A model generated the notes under the pieces. That model saw nothing but the letters and a program-made list of their open reading frames with translations. It made no database searches and had not been told where the DNA came from. DNA of 64,000 nucleotides from Pseudomonadota bacterium (GTDB taxonomy: Bacteria > Pseudomonadota > Gammaproteobacteria > Steroidobacterales > Steroidobacteraceae). The DNA is taken from the NCBI GenBank assembly GCA_016704655.1, contig JADIZR010000014.1:51816-115815 (forward strand), read 5' to 3'. The first letter of the stretch is position 1, and every line of letters starts with the position of its first letter. Positions 52,923 to 63,499 of the stretch are shown piece after piece. The translations under genes were made by a program, and so were the position numbers.

Positions 52923-53155
52923 GCGCGGCCCGAACTGCGATAGCGTTGCACCCGCGTGTGATCGACATGCGGCAAGGCTGCCACGAAACGCTCGAGGCGC
53001 TCCTGTTCCGAGGCGACGTCGACCGCAGGCGCTGCAAGCTGCGCTTCGAGCAAAGCCAGGATTTCCCGGTTCAGGCTGCGCCGGTTGGCTGCGGCACGCG
53101 CCTTGAGCTGCACGTGCAGCTCTGCCGGAATGCTTTTCAGTGTCAGGTTGAGCAT
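52919..53155 (-). CDS. FitA-like ribbon-helix-helix antitoxin
   Basis: A 78-residue antitoxin. The N-terminal ribbon-helix-helix (MLNLTLKSIPAELHVQLKARAAANRRSLNREILALLEAQ) is of the Arc/FitA type. The C-terminal part would wrap the PIN toxin. It is the first gene of the pair, with a perfect inverted repeat right upstream as its operator. Confidence 0.9.
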   Translation of the reverse strand: MLNLTLKSIPAELHVQLKARAAANRRSLNREILALLEAQLAAPAVDVASEQERLERFVAALPHVDHTRVQRYRSSGRA

Positions 53156-53163
53156 GCGCCTGG

Positions 53164-53182
53164 TGGTACCGTTTTGGTACCA
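53164..53182. promoter_or_regulatory. Toxin-antitoxin operator, TGGTACC-N5-GGTACCA
   Basis: A perfect 7-bp inverted repeat with a 5-base spacer begins 9 bases upstream of the antitoxin start and should overlap its promoter. Autoregulation through such sites is normal for FitAB and VapBC systems. Confidence 0.75.
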
Positions 53183-53333
53183 TAATGGTGTCCGAAATTG
53201 AACCGTCGAGCAAGTCCGGGCGCAATTCTCGGCAGTTCGGCGCGTCGGATCGCGTTGAATTTGCATGTAAAACGACCAGATTGTGCCGCCCGGTGACCAG
53301 GAGCGGATCCAAGCCGTCTAAACTTCACGCCCC

Positions 53334-55703
<2,370 letters not shown>

Positions 55704-55722
55704 TACAGCCTGGTGCGCCGGC

Positions 55723-55752
55723 GGGGTGACCGATCCGCGCGATCGTCACCCC
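55723..55752. terminator. Hairpin between convergent ygiQ and Lys-rich protein genes
   Basis: GGGGTGAC-CGATC pairs with GATCG-TCACCCC around the loop CGCGC, with one bulged C. No T-tract follows. It could stop or stabilise transcripts from either side. Confidence 0.5.
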
Positions 55753-55763
55753 GAGGTCGTCAA

Positions 55764-55859
55764 TCAGCCCTTCTTGGCTTTTTTCTCGGCGCGCTTCTCT
55801 TCCTTCGACTTCGCCGGCTTCTTCTTCGTTTCCTTCTTTCGATCCATGCCCTTGCCCAT
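55764..55859 (-). CDS. 31-residue Lys-rich small protein
   Basis: The frame runs from ATG 55859 to TGA 55764 and begins MGKGMDRKKETKKKPAKSKE; more than a third of residues are Lys. A GGGAG motif lies 8 bases upstream. Highly basic short proteins of the MGKG...KKAKK type occur in other proteobacteria as far as I recall, supporting a real gene. It may bind RNA, ribosomes or acidic partners; function is unknown. It lies 43 bases downstream of the second sulfatase gene and may share its transcript. Confidence 0.7.
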   Translation of the reverse strand: MGKGMDRKKETKKKPAKSKEEKRAEKKAKKG

Positions 55860-55902
55860 GTCGCGCACTCCCGTGGTGATTGATCGCAGGCGAGAGCTTA
55901 AA

Positions 55903-57825
55903 TCAGTTGTAGCGATTCGTCTTGAACAGGTCGGCGGCGGTCTGAAAATACGCGACCCCGAGGTCTCGCAGCGCCGCGTCGTCCGCGCGAGGCTTGAAGG
56001 TCTTCGCCAGCGGGTCGTAGGTCAGCGACTGGTGCGTTTTGCCGAGACCGAGCACCACGAGCTGGTTGTCGCGCAGGATCGCCACGTCGTGGTTATGGCT
56101 GAAGAGCGCAATGCGCGCGTGGTCGGGTCGCTCGTGCAGTGAGTCGATACCGAAGAATGGCGCCTCGTACGACAGGCCCAGCAAGCCGAGCACGGTCGGT
56201 GCGATGTCGATCTGCGTCATCAGCGTGTCGATCTGTCGTGCTGCGATGTGCTTCGGCGAGTAGATCATCAGCGGAATCTCGTAGGTCTCGAGCGGAATCT
56301 CGGCCTTGCCGTAGACGCGCGCACCGTGATCGGCGACCACGACGAAAATCGTGTTGTCGAACCATGGCTGCCTGGCGGCCTCGCGCAGGAAATAGCCGAG
56401 CGCGTAGTCGGCGTAGCGCACGCCCGCCTGCCGGCCGCCGCCTTCCTCCGGAATGCCCAGCTTCTCGAGGCCCGGACGGAACGTGAACGGCTTGTGGTTC
56501 GACGTCGTCATGATGATCGAGAAGAACGGCTTGCCGGCCTGGTACTGCTCGCCGTAGTGCTGGATCGCGCGGTCGAACAGGTCTTCGTCGGCGACGCCCC
56601 AGACGTTCTCGAAGCGGACTTTTTCGATGTCCGTGCGGTCAAGCACCTGGAATCCATTCCCCGCGAAGAACGTGTTCATGTCGTCGAAGTAGCCGTAGCC
56701 GCCGTACAGGAAGCTGCTCTGGTAACCGAGCTCGTTCATAACCTTGCCCCAGCCGCCGATGCCCTGGTTACCCGGCCGTCGCAGGATCGAGACAGTCGGG
56801 ATCGGCGGGAACGAGGCAGTGATCGCTTCGAGACCGCGCACGGTGCGGGTGCCGGAGGCGTACGCGTTGGCGAACCAGAGTCCGCGCTTCGCGCAGGAGT
56901 CAAAGTTCGGCGTCCAGTCCTTGTCCGCGCCATGCAGCTTGCTGAACTCGGCACCGAACGACTCGCTCGACACGACGACGACGTTGAGGTTGCCGAGGCC
57001 ATCGGGTCGGGCAGGGTGCCGACGGCTCATCTTGCCCAGGGCCAACTGCGTGAACTGCGCGCCGTCGGGCACAAGCTGGGTTTCCAGCAGGCGCAGGTTG
57101 TCGGCCGGCTTCGCGCTCGCGTAGTACGACTCGTAGTCGATGTCGCTGGTGCGCGCCGCGCGGAAGAAGCTGCTGTGCCCGTTCTGCACGAGCTCGTTTT
57201 CCACCCGGTTCGACGACAGCGACAACGCGTTCGTCGGGTAGAACGCAACCGCGAGTGCCAGCACGACGGCATAGGGCGCGAACGCCACGAGTCGCTCGCG
57301 GAACAGGACCACGTGATCAAATCCAGGCTTGATTGAGCGGCGCAGGAAAAAGACCGCCAGTGCGGCCAGAGTCACGGCAACGCCGAGCACCTTCATCACC
57401 GGGTAGGCCTCCCAGATGTCAGTGAACACTTCGGTCGGATACGCAAGGTAGTCGTACGCGACGATGTCGAAGCGCGCGTCGAACTCCTCGAAGAAGAAGT
57501 ATTCCGCTGCGGTCAGGTAGATCAAGCCCGTGATCGTTGCGGCGGTGGCGCCGTGCAGGATCACGCGGTTGGCAGTCGACCGGAACCAGCGATCAGGCAC
57601 CAGCAGGATGTAGAGCGCGAAGGGCGCGAACAGGTACAGGCTTTCGACCAGGTCGTTGATGAAGCCTGCTGCCAGGATGTACGGCAGCCGGGAAGGGCCT
57701 AGATCAGCCTCGATACCAAACCTGGCCCAGAGGAAGGCCCGACCCGTGAGGCCGAGCACCATGTACACGGCTACGATCGTCAGCCAGGGCGAAAAGCGAG
57801 TCAGGGCTTTGCGGATCGGAAGCAT
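55903..57825 (-). CDS. LTA-synthase-like membrane sulfatase/phosphotransferase, intact paralogue
   Basis: A 640-residue alkaline-phosphatase-superfamily protein. Five N-terminal helices (MLPIRKALTRFSPWLTIVAVYM onward) precede a periplasmic catalytic domain with VVVSSESFGAEF, SGTRTVRGLEA and VADHGARVYG. It is closely similar over its whole length to the frameshifted copy at 4199-6123, including the C-terminal end (DLFKTNRYN versus ELFKTHDYQ). Likely role: transfer of phosphoglycerol or phosphoethanolamine onto envelope glycans or lipids. Confidence 0.93.
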   Translation of the reverse strand: MLPIRKALTRFSPWLTIVAVYMVLGLTGRAFLWARFGIEADLGPSRLPYILAAGFINDLVESLYLFAPFALYILLVPDRWFRSTANRVILHGATAATITGLIYLTAAEYFFFEEFDARFDIVAYDYLAYPTEVFTDIWEAYPVMKVLGVAVTLAALAVFFLRRSIKPGFDHVVLFRERLVAFAPYAVVLALAVAFYPTNALSLSSNRVENELVQNGHSSFFRAARTSDIDYESYYASAKPADNLRLLETQLVPDGAQFTQLALGKMSRRHPARPDGLGNLNVVVVSSESFGAEFSKLHGADKDWTPNFDSCAKRGLWFANAYASGTRTVRGLEAITASFPPIPTVSILRRPGNQGIGGWGKVMNELGYQSSFLYGGYGYFDDMNTFFAGNGFQVLDRTDIEKVRFENVWGVADEDLFDRAIQHYGEQYQAGKPFFSIIMTTSNHKPFTFRPGLEKLGIPEEGGGRQAGVRYADYALGYFLREAARQPWFDNTIFVVVADHGARVYGKAEIPLETYEIPLMIYSPKHIAARQIDTLMTQIDIAPTVLGLLGLSYEAPFFGIDSLHERPDHARIALFSHNHDVAILRDNQLVVLGLGKTHQSLTYDPLAKTFKPRADDAALRDLGVAYFQTAADLFKTNRYN

Positions 57826-58065
57826 CTGGCTGGAGTCCTTGAAGAAATGCGGACGGTCGCACCCGCCCGTGGCAGGTGGGTCATGGGTTCGACGTCATTG
57901 CGGACCCGAATCAATCGTGGGTCCCCGCGCTTTGACTTAACGCGGTTCGCGCGCGTGACGCGAGTCACTCATTGGTTCGACCGTCGTGTCGACGCCCACA
58001 GGGAGGGCTAGCGTTCCCCGCGTGTCCAATCAGGACTCGATCGCTGACGAGCCGAGGAGGTTTTG

Positions 58066-58671
58066 ATGCAATCGTTCACAGCATTGGCGCAACGCGCAGG
58101 GATGGCGCTGCTCATGGTCCTGCCTTGCGCTGCGCTCGCGACACCCCCGAGCTGGGCGCCCGCGCATGGCTGGCGCAAGCAGAATGACCCGACCTATGCC
58201 GGCTACAGCGGCCGCGCCTGGGACTACGATTTTGGCGTGCGCTCGGGCTCGTGCGATCGCAACCGGATCGGCCAGGTCCTTGGGGGCGCCGTCGGAGGCG
58301 TCGCGGGCGCTGCGATTGGCGGGGAGATCGCCAAGGGCAGTACCGAGCGCAACGTGGCCATCGTAATCGGCGCGGTCATTGGCGCGGCCATCGGCTCCGA
58401 GGTCGGGCGACGCATGGACAAGACGGACCGCTCCTGCGTCGGCCATTCGCTCGAACTCGTCGATTACGGCCAGAGCGTCCGCTGGACCAATCCGAACACC
58501 CGCGTGACGTACCAGCTGACGCCGCTCGACCCCGAGTACGGCATCGACGGGTGTCGCCGGTTCCGGCTCATCGCGCACGGTTCCTTTGGCCTGAGCGAAG
58601 GCCGCGCGGTCGCCTGCACCGATGGCGGCGGCGTCTGGCAACCCGAAGACGATCGCCTGACGCGTCGCTGA
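58066..58671 (+). CDS. Glycine-zipper 2TM-domain surface-antigen-like protein
   Basis: A 201-residue exported protein: signal peptide (about 1-26), a Gly-zipper segment GQVLGGAVGGVAGAAIGGEIAKG...AIVIGAVIGAAIGSEVGRRMD (about 70-125), and a C-terminal RT0821/Lpp0805-type surface domain (YGQSVRWTNPNTRVTYQLTP). Likely outer-membrane associated. Strong GAGGAGG lies 5-6 bases before the ATG; a TTG immediately upstream is less likely as start. Confidence 0.85.
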   Translation: MQSFTALAQRAGMALLMVLPCAALATPPSWAPAHGWRKQNDPTYAGYSGRAWDYDFGVRSGSCDRNRIGQVLGGAVGGVAGAAIGGEIAKGSTERNVAIVIGAVIGAAIGSEVGRRMDKTDRSCVGHSLELVDYGQSVRWTNPNTRVTYQLTPLDPEYGIDGCRRFRLIAHGSFGLSEGRAVACTDGGGVWQPEDDRLTRR

Positions 58672-58740
58672 GACGCAGATGCCCGATCGTTGATGCCCCA
58701 CCGGGCGCATGCTAGCGTGCGCCCGCTTCCCGGGGAATCA

Positions 58741-58941
58741 ATGAAACGCACGCGGCCGACATCACGCGACATCGCCCGCCTCGCGGAGGTTTCGCAGGCC
58801 ACGGCGTCGCGTGCCTTGCGCAACAGCCCCCTGGTCCGTCCCGAGACCCGCGAGCGCATCGAATCGATTGCGCGTCAGCTCAGCTATCGCACGGATCGGC
58901 GGGCGGCCGGCCTGCGCACGTGCCGGTCGAATCCGCGCTGA
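58741..58941 (+). pseudogene. LacI-family regulator stub (DNA-binding domain only)
   Basis: Sixty-six residues starting MKRTRPTSRDIARLAEVSQA, a perfect LacI helix-turn-helix, continuing to the hinge (YRTDRRAAGLRTCRSNPR) and then a stop. The roughly 270-residue ligand domain is missing, and I see no continuation in other frames before the pgl gene begins at 59057. A deletion or a diverged remnant is likely. It may once have regulated the downstream sugar gene; an isolated DNA-binding domain could also still bind weakly. Confidence 0.75.
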
Positions 58942-59056
58942 TCGAACCGAAGCTCATGATCCCCGGGTCCTGCGGTGGTTCAGCCCACGCGTAGTTCCAG
59001 CGCCAGCGTTACAGCCTCGCACGCGCTGGCTGCGAGTCTCGCAAGGAGGTCTGACG

Positions 59057-59740
59057 ATGGCGCAGCACGAATTCTCGAGCGGTGAGGCACTCGCGCGGAA
59101 CCTCGCGGACGACGTGACGGCAGCGCTCGAGCGTCGGCTGGACGCGCACGGTGCGGCGAGTCTGGTCGTCTCAGGCGGTCGAACGCCCGCGGCCTTCCTG
59201 CGCGAACTCGGCTCGCGCGAGATCGACTGGTCCAACGTGTTCGTGACGCTTGCCGATGAACGCTGCGTGGCCGCGGACGATTCCGCCAGTAATCTGCGCT
59301 TCGTGCGCGAGGCCTTTGCGGGTGCCCCGGCATCAGTCGCGACGCTGGTCGCGGTCGATGCAACGGCTGCCGATGCCGTCTCGCGCTGGAGCGAGGCGCT
59401 CGGGAAAATGCCGCGACCCTTCGCTGCAGTCATCTTAGGGCTGGGTAACGACGGGCATTTCGCCTCACTGTTCCCCGACATGCCCGGTCTCGCAAAGGCA
59501 TTGGATCTTTCCAATACGACGAGCGTGGTCGCAGGTGTGGCTCCCGTGGATCCCAAGGCGCGGCTCAGCCTGACACTGCCGGCCCTCCTCGACACGGACC
59601 TGCTGGTGCTGCACATCACCGGAGACTCCAAACTCGCAACACTGCAGCGCGCAGCCTGCGACGGCAGCGCGCTCGAGATGCCTGTGCGCGCATTGCTCGC
59701 GCAGCTTCGTGTGCCGCTGGAGATCTACTACGCTCCCTGA
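59057..59740 (+). CDS. pgl: 6-phosphogluconolactonase
   Basis: A 227-residue enzyme of the pentose-phosphate/Entner-Doudoroff pathways, hydrolysing 6-phosphogluconolactone. Motifs: LVVSGGRTPAAFLRELG, VTLADERCVAADDSASNLRFV and LGLGNDGHFASLFPD. A perfect AAGGAGGT ribosome site lies just before the ATG. The LacI stub upstream could be its former regulator. No zwf or edd gene is adjacent. The following 249 bases to the M23 gene show no feature I can support. Confidence 0.93.
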   Translation: MAQHEFSSGEALARNLADDVTAALERRLDAHGAASLVVSGGRTPAAFLRELGSREIDWSNVFVTLADERCVAADDSASNLRFVREAFAGAPASVATLVAVDATAADAVSRWSEALGKMPRPFAAVILGLGNDGHFASLFPDMPGLAKALDLSNTTSVVAGVAPVDPKARLSLTLPALLDTDLLVLHITGDSKLATLQRAACDGSALEMPVRALLAQLRVPLEIYYAP

Positions 59741-59989
59741 GAATGAACGCACACCGTGGTGCCGTGAATCGCGTTCAGATGAGCGGCACGGCTCCCATGC
59801 TCGCTGCCGTCGGCACCCCCGTCGAGGTGTGATCACACTAGCCTCCGCCCGACTTGCACCCCTCGGCGCGGGGTAACACCCTCCGCGAAACCTGCGGACC
59901 GCATCACACATTGGCGTACGCGCGCGCCGAAGGGTTGTCTCGGTCGACAGCACGCGTTTAAGTAAGGCCATCGCAGAGGTGGGGATCGC

Positions 59990-60955
59990 GTGGCCTTCAT
60001 AATCGTCGCTGCCGGACCAATGACAGCCTGCCGGATGCGGACGATACCCGCCGGCCAGGCGCTGTCTGGCATGCTCGTGGTCGCGCTCGTGCTGATGGCA
60101 GGCTGTGTCGCTCTCGGCTACGGCCTGGCAAAGCAAGCTGCGAGCGAAACGGCCACCGCCGGGATTGCCGCCGCAGGAGGTCGCATCGACCCGAAGCGTG
60201 CCGAAGGCCGTGTGGTCATCGATCGTATCGGCGACCTGTCAGGCAGGCTGATCCGCCTGGAAATCGAAGCGGCTGCGTTGGCGAGGCGGCTCGGCATCGC
60301 GCCGTCGCCCGTAAAGATCGAGCCCGTGAGCGCAAAGCCAGCCGTTGATGACCGTCCTCGCGGGGGACCCCTGCTGCCGCTTGGCAACACGACGCCAATG
60401 TCCGGTGCAGCAACGCAACTGATCGCTCGCGAGCCGGGCAGCAGCCTTGGGTACCTCGAGACGGAGATCGCGCTGCTGGAGGCATCGCTCGATCGCATGG
60501 CCGGCCACCTCGACGCCCGCGACCTGGCGACCATGACGCACCCGAACCGCCTGCCTGTGCCGGGCCGCATGCCGAAGATAAGCTCGGGATTCGGGGTTCG
60601 CCACGACCCGTTCACGGGACGGCTTGCACGGCACATGGGGCTGGACATACCGGCAGTCCACGGCACTGCGATTCTCGCGAGCGGCGGCGGCCGCGTGGTA
60701 TCGGCCGGGTACCGCGGTCCCTACGGCAAGGCCATCGTCATCGATCACGGCCACGGTACGCAGACGTTGTACGGTCACTGTTCTGCTCTGTACGTGCGCG
60801 CCGGAGACCTCGTGCTGCCGCGACAAATGATTGCGGCGGTGGGTTCCACCGGCCGGTCGACCGGACCCCACCTGCACTTCGAAGTCATACGCAATGGCAA
60901 GCGTGTCGAACCCGGCCAGGTGCTGGCGGGCGTCCTCGCCAGGAATTCGAATTGA
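59990..60955 (+). CDS. M23-family metallopeptidase (peptidoglycan hydrolase)
   Basis: A 321-residue inner-membrane-anchored protein: one membrane helix (about 25-45), a coiled-coil linker and a C-terminal LytM/M23 domain (about 195-310) with the zinc motif ARHMGLDIP and HLHFEV. It probably cleaves peptidoglycan cross-links. It is followed without gap by a coiled-coil membrane protein and a bactofilin, a module that shapes the cell wall in several proteobacteria. GTG at 59990 is used; an internal ATG is possible. Confidence 0.88.
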   Translation: MAFIIVAAGPMTACRMRTIPAGQALSGMLVVALVLMAGCVALGYGLAKQAASETATAGIAAAGGRIDPKRAEGRVVIDRIGDLSGRLIRLEIEAAALARRLGIAPSPVKIEPVSAKPAVDDRPRGGPLLPLGNTTPMSGAATQLIAREPGSSLGYLETEIALLEASLDRMAGHLDARDLATMTHPNRLPVPGRMPKISSGFGVRHDPFTGRLARHMGLDIPAVHGTAILASGGGRVVSAGYRGPYGKAIVIDHGHGTQTLYGHCSALYVRAGDLVLPRQMIAAVGSTGRSTGPHLHFEVIRNGKRVEPGQVLAGVLARNSN

Positions 60956-61323
60956 AGCCTGCCGCGACCCGCACGCCCACGTTCAAGCTCGCTGCCGCTC
61001 GCCTGGAGTTCAGCCGCGACCGTCGCTTCAAGAACGCGCTGCACCTGGCAGCGGTGGCGGCCCTTGTGTTCCTGTTCGTCACCGCCGGCTGGCGGCTCCA
61101 TGCAGACAGCCGCTCATCCGCAACCGTGCTGGCAGAACTCAGGCGGCAGAACGCAGCACTTCGCGCGGATCTGTCGCGTGCCGTGCTCGAACTGGAACTG
61201 GAGCGTTCCACGCGAGCGGCACTCGCCCGCCAGGTCGCGGAGCTGAACGAGGAATCGCGCGAGCTGAAGAGCCGCCTCGATTTCTTCAACGCGCAGAGCG
61301 GCCGCCCGGGCAACACGCGCTGA
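60952..61323 (+). CDS. Single-TM coiled-coil protein of the M23/bactofilin operon
   Basis: A 123-residue protein: cytoplasmic basic N-terminus, one membrane helix (about 28-47), and a heptad-rich coiled coil (AELRRQNAALRADLSRAVLELELERSTRAALARQVAEL). The TTG start overlaps the peptidase stop. It may connect the peptidase and the bactofilin scaffold. I do not know a named family; similar small coiled-coil proteins occur between these two genes in other bacteria. Confidence 0.75.
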   Translation: MKPAATRTPTFKLAAARLEFSRDRRFKNALHLAAVAALVFLFVTAGWRLHADSRSSATVLAELRRQNAALRADLSRAVLELELERSTRAALARQVAELNEESRELKSRLDFFNAQSGRPGNTR

Positions 61324-61367
61324 CCTGCCAGGCCCGGCAACGCTGCCGATCACTCGAGGACGATTTG

Positions 61368-61802
61368 ATGTTTCGCAGAAAAACCGACCAGCCAACCATC
61401 GACGTCTCGCGGTTGTCGAGCCTGATCTCCGCGGGCGTCGAGATTGCCGGCGACGTCGTCGTCACAGACGGCGTGCGTATCGACGGCCAGGTCGTCGGTA
61501 ACGTGCTGTCAAAGCCAGACACGCGCGGGCTGCTCGTGCTGAGCGAGCTCGGTCGCATCGAAGGCAACGTCAGCGTGCACGACGCCGTCATCAACGGCAC
61601 GATCTGCGGCGACATCGAGGTGGAGAATTTCATCGAGCTGCAGGCGAACGCCCGCATCACTGGCGCCATCAGGTACCGCACGTTGCAGATGACCTGCGGA
61701 GCCCGCGTCGAAGGCAGCATGGTGTGCATCGTCGATCGCGCCGAAGCCCGGGTGGCCACGGCCAGTAACGTCGTCAGCCTGTCCAAGGTCGCGGAGACCT
61801 AG
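61368..61802 (+). CDS. Bactofilin
   Basis: A 144-residue cytoskeletal protein. Short N-terminal tail (MFRRKTDQPTIDVSRLSSLI), then a right-handed beta-helix: GVEIAGDVVVTDGVRIDGQVVGNVL, LVLSELGRIEGNVSVHDAVINGTICGDIEV. It polymerises without nucleotides into filaments on the inner membrane and positions cell-wall enzymes. It is third in the operon with the M23 peptidase. Confidence 0.95.
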   Translation: MFRRKTDQPTIDVSRLSSLISAGVEIAGDVVVTDGVRIDGQVVGNVLSKPDTRGLLVLSELGRIEGNVSVHDAVINGTICGDIEVENFIELQANARITGAIRYRTLQMTCGARVEGSMVCIVDRAEARVATASNVVSLSKVAET

Positions 61803-61897
61803 CCACGAGCTTGCCTCGAGAGGTCACGGGAAGCAGACGTTCGCGGCGTCACCCGAGGTGCTTGCGGTGCCGCCAGTTCATCTCAGCATTTGCCAGG

Positions 61898-62916
61898 CTA
61901 CTGCGGGCAGACGAGCGTGTCGTTGAACGAGTTGGAGGCTGAATCGCCGCCGCCGAAGAACACCATTTTCCTGCTCGACAGATCGAAGGCCCCCATGGCA
62001 TCACGCCGCGGAACACAGGGAGGCGGGCTCGCGAGCGCCCAGGTACCCGAGGTGGTGGTGCTGAATTTGAAGTACCAGACATCGGTGTTCTGGGTGTCGT
62101 TCACGTCGACATAACCATTGGCCACGATCAGGCGGGGGCTCGTCGCACTCCTGGTGTCCCAGGCCATGCTCGCGCTATGCATGCAGGGGCCCTGGTTGGT
62201 GGCAGTGATCAGCTTCCAGTCGACCCCGTCCCACGAGTACATGTCGCACAATGTGCGGACACTCTGCTTCTCGCCACCGAAGATCACCACGCGGTCCATC
62301 GGGACGCTGGTGCCGTTGGAGACGTGCGAGGGGACAAAGGCGGCCGACGCAGAACGCCGCGCCGGGGGTACCGTCTTTGCGGCGCGCACCGTCCAGGCGG
62401 TCCCGTTGAAGGTATAGGTGTCGCTCAAGGTCGCGCCGCCACTCCCTACGCCACCGAAGAGCACGTGGTAGCCGTGGGTTGAGTCAAAGGCCATGGTCGA
62501 CATCGATCGTGCCGAGGGGCATCCGGAGGTCTTCCTGCAGGTCACCTTGCTCCAGGTACTCGTACCCTCGGTGTAGTACCAGGTCTCATAAAGTCTTGAG
62601 AAACCATTGGTACCACCGGCTGCGACGCACTTGCCGCCGCCGCAGGACCAGGCGATATGGCCCCGGCCGGTGGGAATCGCTCTTCCAGTGGGCGCCAGCG
62701 TCCACCTGAACTTGTCGACCTGGTAGTACAGAGGTCGTTGAAATACGCGTAGTTCGACTGGGTGCCGCCGGTTCCGCCGAACACGTAGACCCGGTTGCTG
62801 GCCGCGGTCGTGCCGCCGTTCGATGTCACTCCGTGCCAGTAGCGCCCGGCCGGTGTCTGGGCCCCAACCTGGCTTGAGCAGGCCATCAATGCGACAGCGA
62901 TCAATAGCTTCTGCAT
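61898..62916 (-). CDS. Secreted kelch-like beta-propeller protein (frameshifted)
   Basis: About 339 residues. The N-terminus MQKLLIAVALMACSSQVGAQ is a signal peptide; the start at 62916 has GGGGAGA upstream. Kelch-type repeats follow: NRVYVFGGTGG, YHVLFGGVGSGG, DRVVIFGGEKQ, RKMVFFGGGD. The frame breaks near 62728-62733: YFNDL in one frame and YYQVDKFRWTLAPTG in the next. One extra G gives NDLWYYQVDKFRW, the usual kelch NDLW. The 1019-base span is one short of a multiple of three. Function unknown. Confidence 0.8.
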
Positions 62917-63140
62917 CGTCTTCTCCCCGAGGGTCAGCGGTTCGGCCCCCGCCATCCCGATACGCCAAGTAGCAGGGTTTATTCAGACTCCTACGGTGAA
63001 GAGTGGTCGGCTGACGCCAGATCGTGACGGCAAGTGCAGGAAGCATCCTTAGCGGATGCGAATGCGTCGCATTGAATCCTTACATGGAACCGAACGTCTT
63101 GATCGCACGCGTGCGGACGTCGATTGCTGCAGAAGCAAAA

Positions 63141-63168
63141 AGCCCCCGCTGGCGAACCAGTGAGGGCT
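63141..63168 (-). terminator. Intrinsic terminator for the leftward malQ/chimera transcript
   Basis: On the minus strand AGCCCTCACTGG-TTCG-CCAGCGGGGGCT (12-bp stem with one mismatch, UUCG loop) is followed by TTTTTG. It lies about 55 bases downstream of the TonB-receptor-like stop codon. The rest of the gap down to the kelch gene start (62917-63140) shows nothing more I can support. Confidence 0.85.
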
Positions 63169-63223
63169 TGAGTCTGCGAACTCCGTGCCGGCGTGAAGCC
63201 GACACGGGTCTGTAATAGACCGG

Positions 63224-63499
63224 TCAGAACCTGTAGTTCAGGCCCAGCAGGTACTGCGTGCCGTATTCCTGGTAGTCCAGGAGCCGCTGCTTGTTTTCCG
63301 AGTAGGCGATGTACGGCTCGTTGGTGAGGTTGTTGACCTGGAACAGGATCTGCAATCCCTCGAACATGTTGCCGCTGAACGCATAGCTCAACTGTGCGTC
63401 CGTGATCATGTCGGCATCGACGAAGCGCAGCAACGCCGCCAGCAACCTCGCCGTTGCGAGGATGACGACCAACTGCAGCAGGAGTGGCGAGTAGACCAC
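63224..63499 (-). pseudogene. Chimera: cation/proton antiporter N-terminus joined to a TonB-receptor C-terminus
   Basis: The 91-residue frame starts at a GTG immediately after the malQ stop. Residues 1-24 (VYSPLLLQLVVILATARLLAAL) look like the start of a CPA2-type cation/proton antiporter. From about residue 25 it reads FVDADMITDAQLSYAFSG...LFQVNNLTNEPYIAYSENKQR...YGTQYLLGLNYRF, the final barrel strands of a TonB-dependent receptor ending in Phe. A normal receptor is over 700 residues. A deletion or an assembly join near 63425-63432 is likely. Receptors of this type often sit beside malQ in alpha-glucan utilisation loci. Confidence 0.7.

Noticed and set aside
52515..53182. FitAB-like toxin-antitoxin pair as part of a larger defence island
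   Set aside because: Its neighbours are housekeeping genes (YebC, YgiQ) and no restriction, CRISPR or abortive-infection genes are near. It looks like a solitary pair.
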